Virus record (IMG/VR): IMGVR_UViG_3300025141_000349
Span: 1 to 35,566 of that record
DNA from: a virus
Reading direction: 5' to 3' (one strand)
DNA: 35,566 bases
The position numbers and the translations under genes were made by a program. The notes beneath the pieces were generated by a model. It was given only the letters and a program-made list of their open reading frames with translations, did no database searches and was not told where the DNA came from. Numbering within the stretch: the stretch's first letter is position 1; each line of letters opens with the position of its first letter. This document shows positions 1-9,400 of the stretch, in pieces.

Positions 1-1969
1 TGCAAATGGATGGCATGGTACTTTTAAAGGAAACGCATATGGAGATGCGATAACTTTATTAGCTCATCCTGATGAGCATAAGATAGATACTTTTTCTCGT
101 TATACAGCTGGTACTAAATGGGAAGAAGATTCAATAACATTAAACTCTACTGCTACTGGTGTTAATTCTAAAGTTTTATACTATCAAGTAGATGAAGCTA
201 TACGTTGTTGCGATACTGTATCAAATAACGCTTCTGCTATAAAATGGTATGGATACATTCAAAGACAGCATTTCAGTTGGGATGCTTCAATTGGCACATC
301 TGGTAATACTGATAACTATCAAGGATATTATGCTAAAGATAATACATTAGCACCGCCAACTAGCAAAATTTTACTTTCAGCATCTACAGACACCCCTGCT
401 AATTATACTACATACCCGTCAAGTGCAGGACTTGGTTTTAATCTTAATATAATTACAGATACCGATGCACCCGGAGCTATACCTGCAGGTGTTTATGAAT
501 GTGCAAGTACATTTATATATGATGGAAATCAAGAGTCTCTTCCGCTTAAATATACAAATACACATACAATAGCAGCTGCAAATGATTTACAGTCTTTATC
601 TTTAAATGTAACAGCTAAAGGAGCTTATGATCCTAGGTTAAGTGGTGGTAGAATATATATTAGAGAACAAGGAACTGATTCGGAATGGATTATGTTAGTT
701 GATATAGATTTATCGAAAGGCTGTAGAACTAAATTTTCAGATGAGTATACAGTTTGGCACGATGCTAGTAGTACTACTTTTAATTGCCCAACAGCCACAG
801 CATCAGCTAATTTTGTTGTTAAAGAATTGGGTCTACTTACATATGAAGTTATTAATGGTTATAGTTCTGATATATTTAGCAATGCTTTAGGAGACGCAGG
901 TGAGAACTGGAAAGATGCTTGCATTGCAAATAATAGAGCTTTTATTTGTAATGTTTCAATTAAAGATGAAGAACAAGGAATAGCTAAAGTTTATGCAAAT
1001 GTTGTTAGTAAACCTGATAGAATTATGTATTCAATGCCTAATAGGTATGATACATTTCCTTCTATTAATTATATAGAAGCAGCCAAAGGAGATGCAGATT
1101 GGTATACGGCTATAGATTCATTTGGTGATCGTCTATTGGCTTTTAAAAGATTTACTTTAGATATAATTAATATAGCTTCACCCGATGATTCTTCTTGGTT
1201 TATGGAAGAAAGCTTAAGATATATGGGCGTAAGAAACCCTCAACTTGTTAAAAAAACTCAGTATGGAATTATATTTGCAAATCCAAATGGATTATTTTTA
1301 TACAATGGTAAGAGTGCTATAAATTTATCAGAAAATAAAATATCAGATAGTGATTGGAGTAGTCATTTAGATACTGAAAGTGCTATTATTTATGACGGTC
1401 AAGAGTCTTTGGCTTATGTTATTAAAAGGACAAGTGACAATGGTGATGCTTATATGTGTAATTTAAAAAATCAATCTTTTACATATATAAAAGATTTTGT
1501 TCCTGATGCAAATGATGGAATAACTAACAGCGTAATAACTGGTGATAATATATATATAGCTCACGATGCAGGTAGTCAATCTGATATATATACATTTGAT
1601 AGAAATACAGCTTCTTATCCAAGACCTTACTCAAAGAAAACAAATTCAAAGCTTACAACAAAAATGATTGACTTTGGAGATCCTTCATCTATGAAGAAAG
1701 TATATGCTGTTTATATTACTTATAAATCAGATGAAGATATAACTAATGATTTTACAGCGGTAACTTATGATGGGACTACAGCACTAAATAATACTATAGC
1801 TGCAACTGGTAGTAGTGGACAAGATTGGGCTACTGTAAAAATAGCTCCAGCTTCTCCTATTTCCTGTGAGAAGCTTCAAATAAAATACGATTCAAGCAGT
1901 CAAGATCCTGTTGTTTGGATTAATGATATTAGTATTGAATATAGAATAATTAAAAAGAGAACAACATAG
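1..1969 (+). CDS. Tail hub/stopper-like structural protein, 5' end cut by window edge
   Basis: The reading frame is open from base 2 to the stop at 1967-1969, so about 655 residues are visible and the true start lies outside the window. An internal ATG at 692 is not the start, because the frame continues upstream without a stop and with similar composition. The protein is rich in Thr, Ser, Asn, Tyr and Asp with alternating hydrophobic residues, as in beta-rich tail proteins. The middle part, with segments such as SINYIEAAKGDADWYTAID and GIIFANPNGLFLYNG, resembles the propeller-like hub/stopper proteins of podoviruses; this is a resemblance, not a family assignment. The next gene overlaps its stop by one base. 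It probably belongs to the tail or connector. Function is inferred from position and composition. Confidence 0.75.
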   Translation, partial: ANGWHGTFKGNAYGDAITLLAHPDEHKIDTFSRYTAGTKWEEDSITLNSTATGVNSKVLYYQVDEAIRCCDTVSNNASAIKWYGYIQRQHFSWDASIGTSGNTDNYQGYYAKDNTLAPPTSKILLSASTDTPANYTTYPSSAGLGFNLNIITDTDAPGAIPAGVYECASTFIYDGNQESLPLKYTNTHTIAAANDLQSLSLNVTAKGAYDPRLSGGRIYIREQGTDSEWIMLVDIDLSKGCRTKFSDEYTVWHDASSTTFNCPTATASANFVVKELGLLTYEVINGYSSDIFSNALGDAGENWKDACIANNRAFICNVSIKDEEQGIAKVYANVVSKPDRIMYSMPNRYDTFPSINYIEAAKGDADWYTAIDSFGDRLLAFKRFTLDIINIASPDDSSWFMEESLRYMGVRNPQLVKKTQYGIIFANPNGLFLYNGKSAINLSENKISDSDWSSHLDTESAIIYDGQESLAYVIKRTSDNGDAYMCNLKNQSFTYIKDFVPDANDGITNSVITGDNIYIAHDAGSQSDIYTFDRNTASYPRPYSKKTNSKLTTKMIDFGDPSSMKKVYAVYITYKSDEDITNDFTAVTYDGTTALNNTIAATGSSGQDWATVKIAPASPISCEKLQIKYDSSSQDPVVWINDISIEYRIIKKRTT

Positions 1970-2370
1970 TGGACAGGATAGCTAGAAGATTAACTAATAT
2001 AAAGCAAGATAAAATAAAAATATCTAAGACTCAGCCTTCAATACAAGCCTTGCGTGAAGGTGAGGAAGTTCTGTATCTTAATAAGGACAATAAGCTTGCT
2101 AGATATAGAAAAGAAAAAGGTTTATTGTGGAAGTCTGAGATGAGTCATGATGGAAGTCATGTTGTAGAAAAGAATTTAACAATTAAAAAGAATTTAAAGT
2201 TTAAAGGAGCTACGATTAGTTCTAGAAATACAGGTTCAGGTTTAACTATTAGCATTGATACTCAAGAAGATGTTGGTGGAAATATAATGGCATGGGATGG
2301 TTTACCAGATGCTAGTTTAAAAGTTTATATAAATGGTACATTGTATCAAATACCTATAAAAGAGGTTTAG
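1969..2370 (+). CDS. Small virion-region protein of unknown function
   Basis: This 133-residue protein starts with GTG at 1969, overlapping the previous stop by one base, which suggests translational coupling. The first half is basic and Lys-rich. The second half has short beta-like stretches (LTIKKNLKFKGATISS and SLKVYINGTLYQIPI). I do not recognise a family. Its position between a tail-hub-like gene and ejection-type genes suggests a small structural adaptor or tail accessory protein. No signal peptide or membrane segment is visible. Confidence 0.7.
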   Translation: MDRIARRLTNIKQDKIKISKTQPSIQALREGEEVLYLNKDNKLARYRKEKGLLWKSEMSHDGSHVVEKNLTIKKNLKFKGATISSRNTGSGLTISIDTQEDVGGNIMAWDGLPDASLKVYINGTLYQIPIKEV

Positions 2371-2371
2371 T

Positions 2372-3490
2372 ATGTCAGTACAAAATTTATTCTTATCTCA
2401 ACAAATGAGACGTACTCAAGAGAATCTTGATAAAGTACAAGCGGAAGAACAAAAAAGAAGAAAGAAAGCAGGTGCTTGGTCTTCTGGGTTGGGAATGTTA
2501 GGTGGAGCAGCAGGAGGTTTATTAGCTCTAGCTGCATCTCCTTGGACAGGTGGAGCAAGTCTTGCACTAGCTACTGGTTTAGGAGCGTCAGCAGGTTCTC
2601 TTTTTGGAGCAAGAGCTGGTTTAGAAATAGGTGATGGAAGACAATCTGATGCTGTTCCAATTGGTATGAATACAAGTGCTATATCAGGTAGAGAAAAAGA
2701 ATTTTCAAGTGATGTTCAATCTAAGTACAGAAGGAACATAGGAGACTTTCAAACACAATTAAATAATGCTATATCATCTCAAGCTATTAATACTGGTATA
2801 AAAGCAGCTTCAATGGCTTATGCAAATCCTACTGCAGCTCAAGGTTTAAGAATGGATATGCGTAGTGGTGCTTCTAAGATGTTTGGTGGTGGAGCAGCAG
2901 GACCTGTTATACCTCAAGTGAATTTAGCTGGAGCACAAGCTTACAATCCCCTTGGTGATCCAACTGGGGGTACTTTATTTCAACAAGCACCTCAAGTTTC
3001 TGCACCAGTAGATACGTTAAGTCAATTTCAAGGACCACCTACAGAATTAATGGGTTATTCTCAATTTCCAGCTCCTTCTGTTGCAACTCCTCCAGTCCCT
3101 ATTAAACAACCTAATAATATGTTAAATATATCAAAAGCTAAATCAGACGCTTTTTCTAATGTAGCACCTACAGATCCCTATACAACTCCTATAGGTGATC
3201 CAACGTCTTTTACATCAGGAACTCAAACTGCAGATAACGTATTTGATCAAATTCTTGGTACAGGCTCTCCTCAAGGAGAAGGAGCACTGCAATACGATTC
3301 ATATCAAAATGAATTAGATCCTTTTGGGTTAACAAATTTTAATTCTAGTTCTAATCCTTTAGTTGGAATAGCTAAACAAGTAGCTCAACAACAAGCCACT
3401 TCTAAGAATAAAGGAAGTATGTCTGGAATCGCACGACAGCCTTTTATTCCTTATAATGCAAGAAGGTTGATGTTTGGAGCAGGAGGTTAA
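2372..3490 (+). CDS. Gly/Ala-rich internal virion (ejection-type) protein
   Basis: A 372-residue protein whose ATG follows AGAGGTTTAGT, a usable ribosome binding site in the end of the upstream gene. Residues about 10-32 are charged and could form a coiled coil. Residues about 33-85 are a long Gly/Ala/Leu-rich hydrophobic stretch (GMLGGAAGGLLALAASPWTG), suited to membrane insertion. The rest is low-complexity, rich in Pro, Gln, Ser and Ala. This composition and its place between tail genes and a giant internal protein match podovirus ejection proteins (compare P22 gp7/gp16/gp20 or T7 gp14 in role, not sequence). The specific family is not recognised. Confidence 0.7.
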   Translation: MSVQNLFLSQQMRRTQENLDKVQAEEQKRRKKAGAWSSGLGMLGGAAGGLLALAASPWTGGASLALATGLGASAGSLFGARAGLEIGDGRQSDAVPIGMNTSAISGREKEFSSDVQSKYRRNIGDFQTQLNNAISSQAINTGIKAASMAYANPTAAQGLRMDMRSGASKMFGGGAAGPVIPQVNLAGAQAYNPLGDPTGGTLFQQAPQVSAPVDTLSQFQGPPTELMGYSQFPAPSVATPPVPIKQPNNMLNISKAKSDAFSNVAPTDPYTTPIGDPTSFTSGTQTADNVFDQILGTGSPQGEGALQYDSYQNELDPFGLTNFNSSSNPLVGIAKQVAQQQATSKNKGSMSGIARQPFIPYNARRLMFGAGG

Positions 3491-3492
3491 TT

Positions 3493-4257
3493 ATGGCATA
3501 CGATCCCTATCAAAATAATTACGCAGCTGGTCCTAATCAACCTAGCCAACCTAGTTCTGGAAATCAAAATTATAATACTAATAATAATTATAGTCCCGAT
3601 TGGTTTTCTACACCTGCTGGTGGAGTACCTCCAGCTAATTGGGATTCAGCTGAAGGCTTTTTAAAGTCTTTTGCTAATATAGATGTTTCTGGTTTAGATG
3701 ATGAATCAAGAGTTTTCTTACCAGATCCGGGACAAATGGAACAAAAAATTGGACAAGCAAGATCTGAGCTTGGTTTTGGTATGCAAGGTCAAGCACTTAC
3801 AGGAAGACAGAATTTACTTGGAATGACTGGAAATCAAGGGTTAGCTGGAACTATGGGTGGTGGTTTTGGGAGAGCCCAGTATGGACAACAACAAGCAGTT
3901 GGTCAAGCAAGAGGTGCTTATGAATCAGCTGTACAACAAGGTGTATCTGGTTATAAGAGCGATGTTCTTCAAGAACAATATAGATACCAAGATGCTTTAA
4001 CTAGTGCCTTAGGTAACTTGATAGCATCAGGAGAAGCTGGAGAGCTTACAGTTACTCCGGGTGGATTTGATCCAACGGGTCGAACACCAAATACAACAAA
4101 TCCAACTTGGCAACCACCTGATTCTCCTGTATATGGAGATGCTTATGATAATCAGGGATCAACTTGGTATTACGATGGTTCTTCTTGGGTGAGTAAAGAT
4201 GTTTTTGATCAGGGCGATCAAGACGATGGTTTTGATCCAAGTGATCCATATGATTAA
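3493..4257 (+). CDS. Gln/Gly/Asn-rich virion-region protein
   Basis: A 254-residue protein with a strong AGGAGGT ribosome binding site lying in the last codons of the previous gene. The N-terminal 50 residues are disordered, rich in Asn, Gln, Pro and Ser. The centre (residues about 75-175) is Gly/Gln/Ala-rich, with repeats of the type GQARG and GMTGNQG. The C terminus is acidic and aromatic (WYYDGSSWVSKDVF) and ends in an Asp-rich tail. It belongs with the neighbouring ejection-type or internal virion proteins. No catalytic motif or family is recognised. Confidence 0.7.
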   Translation: MAYDPYQNNYAAGPNQPSQPSSGNQNYNTNNNYSPDWFSTPAGGVPPANWDSAEGFLKSFANIDVSGLDDESRVFLPDPGQMEQKIGQARSELGFGMQGQALTGRQNLLGMTGNQGLAGTMGGGFGRAQYGQQQAVGQARGAYESAVQQGVSGYKSDVLQEQYRYQDALTSALGNLIASGEAGELTVTPGGFDPTGRTPNTTNPTWQPPDSPVYGDAYDNQGSTWYYDGSSWVSKDVFDQGDQDDGFDPSDPYD

Positions 4258-4278
4258 AAAAATTAATAGGAGTATATT

Positions 4279-4851
4279 ATGGCAATAGATCCAGCACTAG
4301 TAGGCTTTGAAGTATCTAAAACACTTCAAGATACATTACTAAATTATGTAATGTCTAATAGACGTTTACAAGAAAATGCTAGACAATTTAATAGACAAAT
4401 TGTACAAAGAGATAAAGAATTTGAAAGAGTTCAAGGCAGATTTGATAGGGGTGAAGCTAGACAATTAGCAGAGTCTAAAAGACAAAAGGATATTACTCAA
4501 GGTATAGCTCAACAACAATTAAAAATGTCTCAAGAAGAAGGCGAAATAGCTAAGATTCAAAATAAATTAGATGATAGCTGGTTAAGGCAAGCAATGCCTT
4601 GGTTAGCTTACAGTGATCCAAAAACAGGAGAAGCTTTTCGTGCAACAGATACAAGAGAAGCAGCTAAAAGAATGCGTAAAAGTTCAGGATTTGAACCTCC
4701 TATGATTGATCCTAGTCTTATTGGCAAATTAAAAACTCCTCAAGAATTATCTTTAATGTCTTCATTAATGCCTTATACTCAAGGCACTGGACAGTTTACT
4801 CTTCAATCTGTTCTTAACCAAGAAATGAATCAACCCTATGGAGGACAATAA
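4279..4851 (+). CDS. Helical virion-region protein with coiled coil
   Basis: A 190-residue protein starting 14 bases after an AGGAG site. Residues about 28-100 are strongly charged and helical, with many Gln, Arg, Lys and Glu, and probably form a long coiled coil. A segment DSWLRQAMPWLAYSDP follows, then a Pro-containing C terminus. The stop overlaps the next ATG (TAATG), indicating coupling. It is likely an internal virion or ejection complex component, inferred from context. Family not recognised. Confidence 0.68.
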   Translation: MAIDPALVGFEVSKTLQDTLLNYVMSNRRLQENARQFNRQIVQRDKEFERVQGRFDRGEARQLAESKRQKDITQGIAQQQLKMSQEEGEIAKIQNKLDDSWLRQAMPWLAYSDPKTGEAFRATDTREAAKRMRKSSGFEPPMIDPSLIGKLKTPQELSLMSSLMPYTQGTGQFTLQSVLNQEMNQPYGGQ

Positions 4852-5474
4852 TGAATCCATTATTAATACAGTCTTTAATGTACCAATACGAAAACGACCC
4901 AAGACAGTTTACGGATAGGCAAGCTGAACAAATAGCTATGTTGGCTAAACAATATGGTTTTAAATTTGCTAGAGAATCAAAACCTTTGAAAAAATTTGCT
5001 TTTGATTTAGCAGATACAGCTATGCTTGGTATGTTGCCTAATGAATGGCGACCAAGATCAAGAGGTGAATCTGTATTTGGAGAAACAAAATCAGAAAGAA
5101 TTGCAGGTGGTTTAGGAACTGGAATACCTTTGGCTGCAGGTGGTTTATTAGCTTTATCTAATCCTGCTGCTGTAGGGTCTATGGTTGGAAAAGGATTGGG
5201 TTATGGAGCTAGGGGAGCTAGTGCAGCAAAGAGAGGTCTTCAGAGTGCTGTAAGACCCGGAGGTGTTTTTGAAAGAGGAGCTGAAGGAGCAGGGCGTGTT
5301 TATAAAACAGCTAAAAATACTTATGAAACTGGTTTACGAGGTAGTGGTCAGTTTGGACCCGGCTTTTTAGATATGATGAGTGCAGCTTGGAGGAGAGGAT
5401 CTGGCAACCCATTATTACAACTTACAGCTGGTAATCCAAATGTTATTAATATGGGTGTAAGGGCAGGTTTTTAA
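4851..5474 (+). CDS. Small virion protein sharing the giant protein's N-terminal module
   Basis: A 207-residue protein with GGAGG before its ATG; stop and start overlap at both ends. Residues about 7-95 resemble residues about 10-100 of the giant protein at 6457. Both show the pattern Q-x-L-x2-QY-x2-(N/D)P-x2-F-x3-Q, then LA, F-x-R, a P-x-E-x-R-x2-GE-x2-F segment and AG. The alignment is mine by eye. Residues about 95-135 are Gly/Ala-rich and hydrophobic (GTGIPLAAGGLLALSNP), so membrane insertion is possible. The shared module most simply reflects an ancient duplication and may be a signal for packaging into or leaving the virion (inference). Confidence 0.7.
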   Translation: MNPLLIQSLMYQYENDPRQFTDRQAEQIAMLAKQYGFKFARESKPLKKFAFDLADTAMLGMLPNEWRPRSRGESVFGETKSERIAGGLGTGIPLAAGGLLALSNPAAVGSMVGKGLGYGARGASAAKRGLQSAVRPGGVFERGAEGAGRVYKTAKNTYETGLRGSGQFGPGFLDMMSAAWRRGSGNPLLQLTAGNPNVINMGVRAGF

Positions 5475-6457
5475 TGCCACCAGATTATACTAATCTACTA
5501 CAGCTTACAATGGCGAATGAAGGTCTTTTAAAAGATTGGGTACGTCAAAGACCTTCTATAACAAAAACATATGATGATTTATTAGCAGATGTAAGAGCAG
5601 GTAATATTAAACAACAAGTTCATTCAGAAGACTCATGGAAAAAAGAAACTGGAAAACATGATGCCCATAAAAATGTAGGTGCTTTTTATAGGGGATCTGG
5701 TTTGCCTGTCGGTGATCCGTGGGGGGCTGGGGAGATACATTATCCAGAAGGAGGTGAAGGATCCTTGCCTCATGAAATTCTTCATTATTTTGCTGGTCAT
5801 CAAGCTAGGGATCGGGGGAATCCAGAGAAAATTAATCCTTATATAAAAGCAGATATGGCTTTAGGTGGATGGCTTCCTTCATTTCATCCAGCAGGTAGAA
5901 GACCAACTCTTCCCGGAGATAATCGTTTTAGTAATTGGTGGAATGAGAATAGAGCTACTCAACAAACTGAATATTCTAATGATCCTAAAAGTACTGGTAC
6001 TCCTTTTTGGAACAGAGATGACGAACACTGGACAGGAGGCACTAGAGCTTATCACCCTTGGTTTGATGAGCACGCTTATGATACTACAGCAGATAAAATG
6101 AAAGAAAATGTATTAAAATATATTTCTGATAAAGAATCAATTTCAGAAAAACCCACAAAGACTAAAAAGTTTAAAAGTTTTATTAGTAAAGTTGCAAGAC
6201 CTTTTAAAGAATCTCCATCGCCACTTTCTTCGGCTTGGTCAACTTCTTCAAGACCCTCAACCCTTCAAGGACCATCAAACGTTCCGGGACCTTCGATCCC
6301 TATGGGTCCCTTAAGACATGATAAGAATATGTATCCTATTTATCCAAAGCAAAGCACTAAGGCTCAATCTTTTAGAGATGCTTTTAGGGATGCAAGAAAA
6401 GAAGGATTAGATATATTTGATTGGGAAAATAGAAAGTATACAACTGAGTTAGCTTAA
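5474..6457 (+). CDS. Zincin-like metallopeptidase-type virion protein
   Basis: A 327-residue protein coupled to both neighbours through TAATG overlaps. An HExxH zinc-binding motif is present as HEILH at residues 100-104, within SLPHEILHYFAGHQARDRG, which is the helix pattern of zincin metallopeptidases. The third metal ligand is not certain; later His and Asp/Glu residues are candidates. Residues about 215-290 are basic, then Pro/Ser-rich and probably flexible. Zincin domains occur in phage virion proteins that cut peptidoglycan or in polyvalent proteins injected with DNA. Which applies here is not shown. It lies directly before the giant protein, which has its own HExxH motif. Confidence 0.65.
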   Translation: MPPDYTNLLQLTMANEGLLKDWVRQRPSITKTYDDLLADVRAGNIKQQVHSEDSWKKETGKHDAHKNVGAFYRGSGLPVGDPWGAGEIHYPEGGEGSLPHEILHYFAGHQARDRGNPEKINPYIKADMALGGWLPSFHPAGRRPTLPGDNRFSNWWNENRATQQTEYSNDPKSTGTPFWNRDDEHWTGGTRAYHPWFDEHAYDTTADKMKENVLKYISDKESISEKPTKTKKFKSFISKVARPFKESPSPLSSAWSTSSRPSTLQGPSNVPGPSIPMGPLRHDKNMYPIYPKQSTKAQSFRDAFRDARKEGLDIFDWENRKYTTELA

Positions 6458-9400
6458 TGCCTTCTCCATATGAAGCTCAAAAAGTACAGGGTTTAATTAG
6501 TCAGTACAGAGCTAATCCTGATATGTTTAATCAAGATCAGTTAGACGAACTTGAGCGTTTGGCTGCTGATAACTTAATAGAGTTTAAACGTAAACAAAGT
6601 CCTTTTTCTGTAACAAGAGCACTTCAACAAGCAACGGCTGGTTTTGTTGAAGGTTTAACTACATTAGATTTAATACCTAAAGAACCACGCAATACTGGTG
6701 AAGCTATTTTTAGACAGCTTGGTCATCTTGCTGGTTTTGCTCCCGGTATTATGAAAGCTCCTATATATGGGTTAGCTAAGATTACATCTAAGTTAACTGG
6801 TACTAAAATGAAGAAAGTATTGGGTGGTACTATAACTAAGGCTACTATAGCAGGTATAGATAGATTAGATGCTATAGCTGTTCCTATGTTAGCTTCAAGA
6901 GCTACAAAAAGATTAATAGATAAACAACTTCAGAAAACTGGTTTAGAGTCTATGGACTTTTTAGCAAGAGGAGCTAGAACTAGAGCTATAGCAGAAGAAG
7001 CTTTAGGCTTAGCATCTGCTAGTGCTGTAAGTAGTGTTTGGAAAGGGACAGATGCTATTGTTGATAGCTATATAGGTGGTGCTATAGCTGGTGGTGCTTT
7101 TGGTGGTATAGGTAATTTTGTTTCTTTAGGTAATTTGTTTAAAGGAACTCCTCAACAAATAGATAGAGCTGAGAAGATATTACGTACTGGATTAGGTTCT
7201 ATGGTTACTGGTTTACCAACTACATTGCGTAATGAACCTACAGAGATGCAAATATATGAATATCTATTAGGTGGTTTTTTTGGATATAATACAAGACCTG
7301 CTTATAAAGCAGCAGCTCAAGAATGGATTGTTAAGCCAGAAAGACCACAAAGTGAAAATTTAGATCCAGAGTCTTCTAAAGATTTTAAAGAGTATACTGA
7401 AAAAACTAGAGAGTATATACTTAACGAACACGAAGCTGGTAACATTAAAGAAAATTCTCAAAATTTAGCTGGTTCTTCAGGAATGTCTCTAAGTTTCTTA
7501 GAAAGATTTTTTCCAAATACTCCTTGGAAAGCAAAAGCTGAAGCTCATTTTAATAAGCATAAAAAAGAAGGATACGATCAGAAAGATATAAATAGATTTT
7601 ACAGAAAACAAGCTTCTAGGTTACAAGATGAACTTTCTAGGCAGAAATTTGTAGAAGCTGTAATCCGTGAAAATGCTGTAGCTAATCCACAGAATGAAGA
7701 CTTTCACGATCCAGTTGAAATAAGAAGACAAAAGATTGTAAATCTAGCTAAAGGTTTTTATGAAAAAGCAGATAAAAAATTATATCCTGATATTGGAAGA
7801 TTCGCTGAAGCTATGGAGAAAGCCAGAGATAAAAGCATTGTAAACAACAAACCAGATCCAGAATTATTTATACAAAATATTAAAAAAGTTGTTGGTGAGG
7901 ATCAGGTAAGTGGCAGAGGAAAAAAAATATATGATGTGAAAGTTGATATGTATGAAAACCCAAAGACAAAGGACAAAACTGGAGATTTTCAAGATGTTTG
8001 GGTTGTCGATAATTTATCACAAGCAAGAGAACAATTAGCTTCTATAAAAAAAGGAGAAGGTGGGGGTGTAAACTTTGCGAATGAGATAGTAAAATTTGAA
8101 AACCATTATATATTAAAGCATACAGCTGGCGATGATAAACATATATACATAAGAGGAACCGAACCAAGAGGATTAATACCAGATACAAAAGGAAGAGTTA
8201 AAGATAAACCTTATTTTAAACAAATAGGTTCTGAGGCTGAAGCTAGATTAAGGTCACATTTTCTACGAGATGCTGAACCTATGAATGAAGTAATAGCTAT
8301 TAAGTTTGATGATAAAGTTAATATGCCAAGATATTTAAAGTTTAAAGGGGAAGAAATAAATAATGTTACAATTGGTGAGAGATATATAGAACTTCCTTTA
8401 AATAAATTAGGGGAAGGCTTTCAATTTTTAACTCATTACATAGATTCTAAAGGTGTTCCTAATAAAATATTAAGTCATCGTATGGAAGGTCAAGATATAA
8501 AGTTTAATCTTGAGCCTAAAGAAATTAGTTTAATGCAAGATACTTTAGCTGAAAAGAATCAATATATTTATTCAGGCGTAAAGGATAAGGGCGTTTTAAT
8601 GCTTTCTACTTTTAAAGATAGAATAGGCAACCAGCAAATAACAAAAGAAATGTTATTTGATTTATTATCTAATGGCAACAGCAGAGTTAGAGAAGCTGTA
8701 GCTGAGTCTTATAAATTATCTTTAGAAGCAGAAAAACCTATATTTGGTGACACTACTTTACATGAACGTAAATGGGTGTCTAATGTTATGAATGATGCTA
8801 TTAATAACGGTCTTGTTAAAGGCAGTGATATTACAGGTGTTAGTAAGTTATTATCATCAGGCTTTGGTAAAAGCGTAGCTGATGTTAATAAAAGAATGCA
8901 ATTACTGGCTAATAGAATGACTCCCGTATCTGCATCTAGCTTTGCTCAAACTAATCCCAATGGTAATATGCGTATTGTTATTGCATCTGACGATGCATTT
9001 CAAAAAGTAAAAGGAATGACTGGCATAAGCGATACTGATGGTGGAATGATTATAAGACAAAAGTTTTTTGACGCTGGTTTAAAAGGCGTTGGTTTAGATG
9101 CTGATGCTGGTCACTATAAACCTGTTATCGTAGGTAGAACAAATTTAGGTATACTAGCAACCAAGTCTAATGGACAAAGGGCTAATGAAGTTTGGAATAA
9201 GTTTATGGAACAAAACAATATAGATGCTATTGTTTTTGATAGTGGTGCAAAACTTAGAGGATTGCATGAAACAAGTGAAATTGGTTATCAGCGTGGTTGG
9301 CTTAAAACAAAAGAAGGTAAACAAACTTTACAAACTGAAATTTTTCCTACTGATTTAAAAGCATATGAAATGCCAGTAGAAAGTTTACAGTTAAGTCTTG

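Noticed and set aside
692-1969. Separate 425-residue gene starting at 692
   Set aside because: The same frame is open without stop back to base 2, so 692 is an internal Met.
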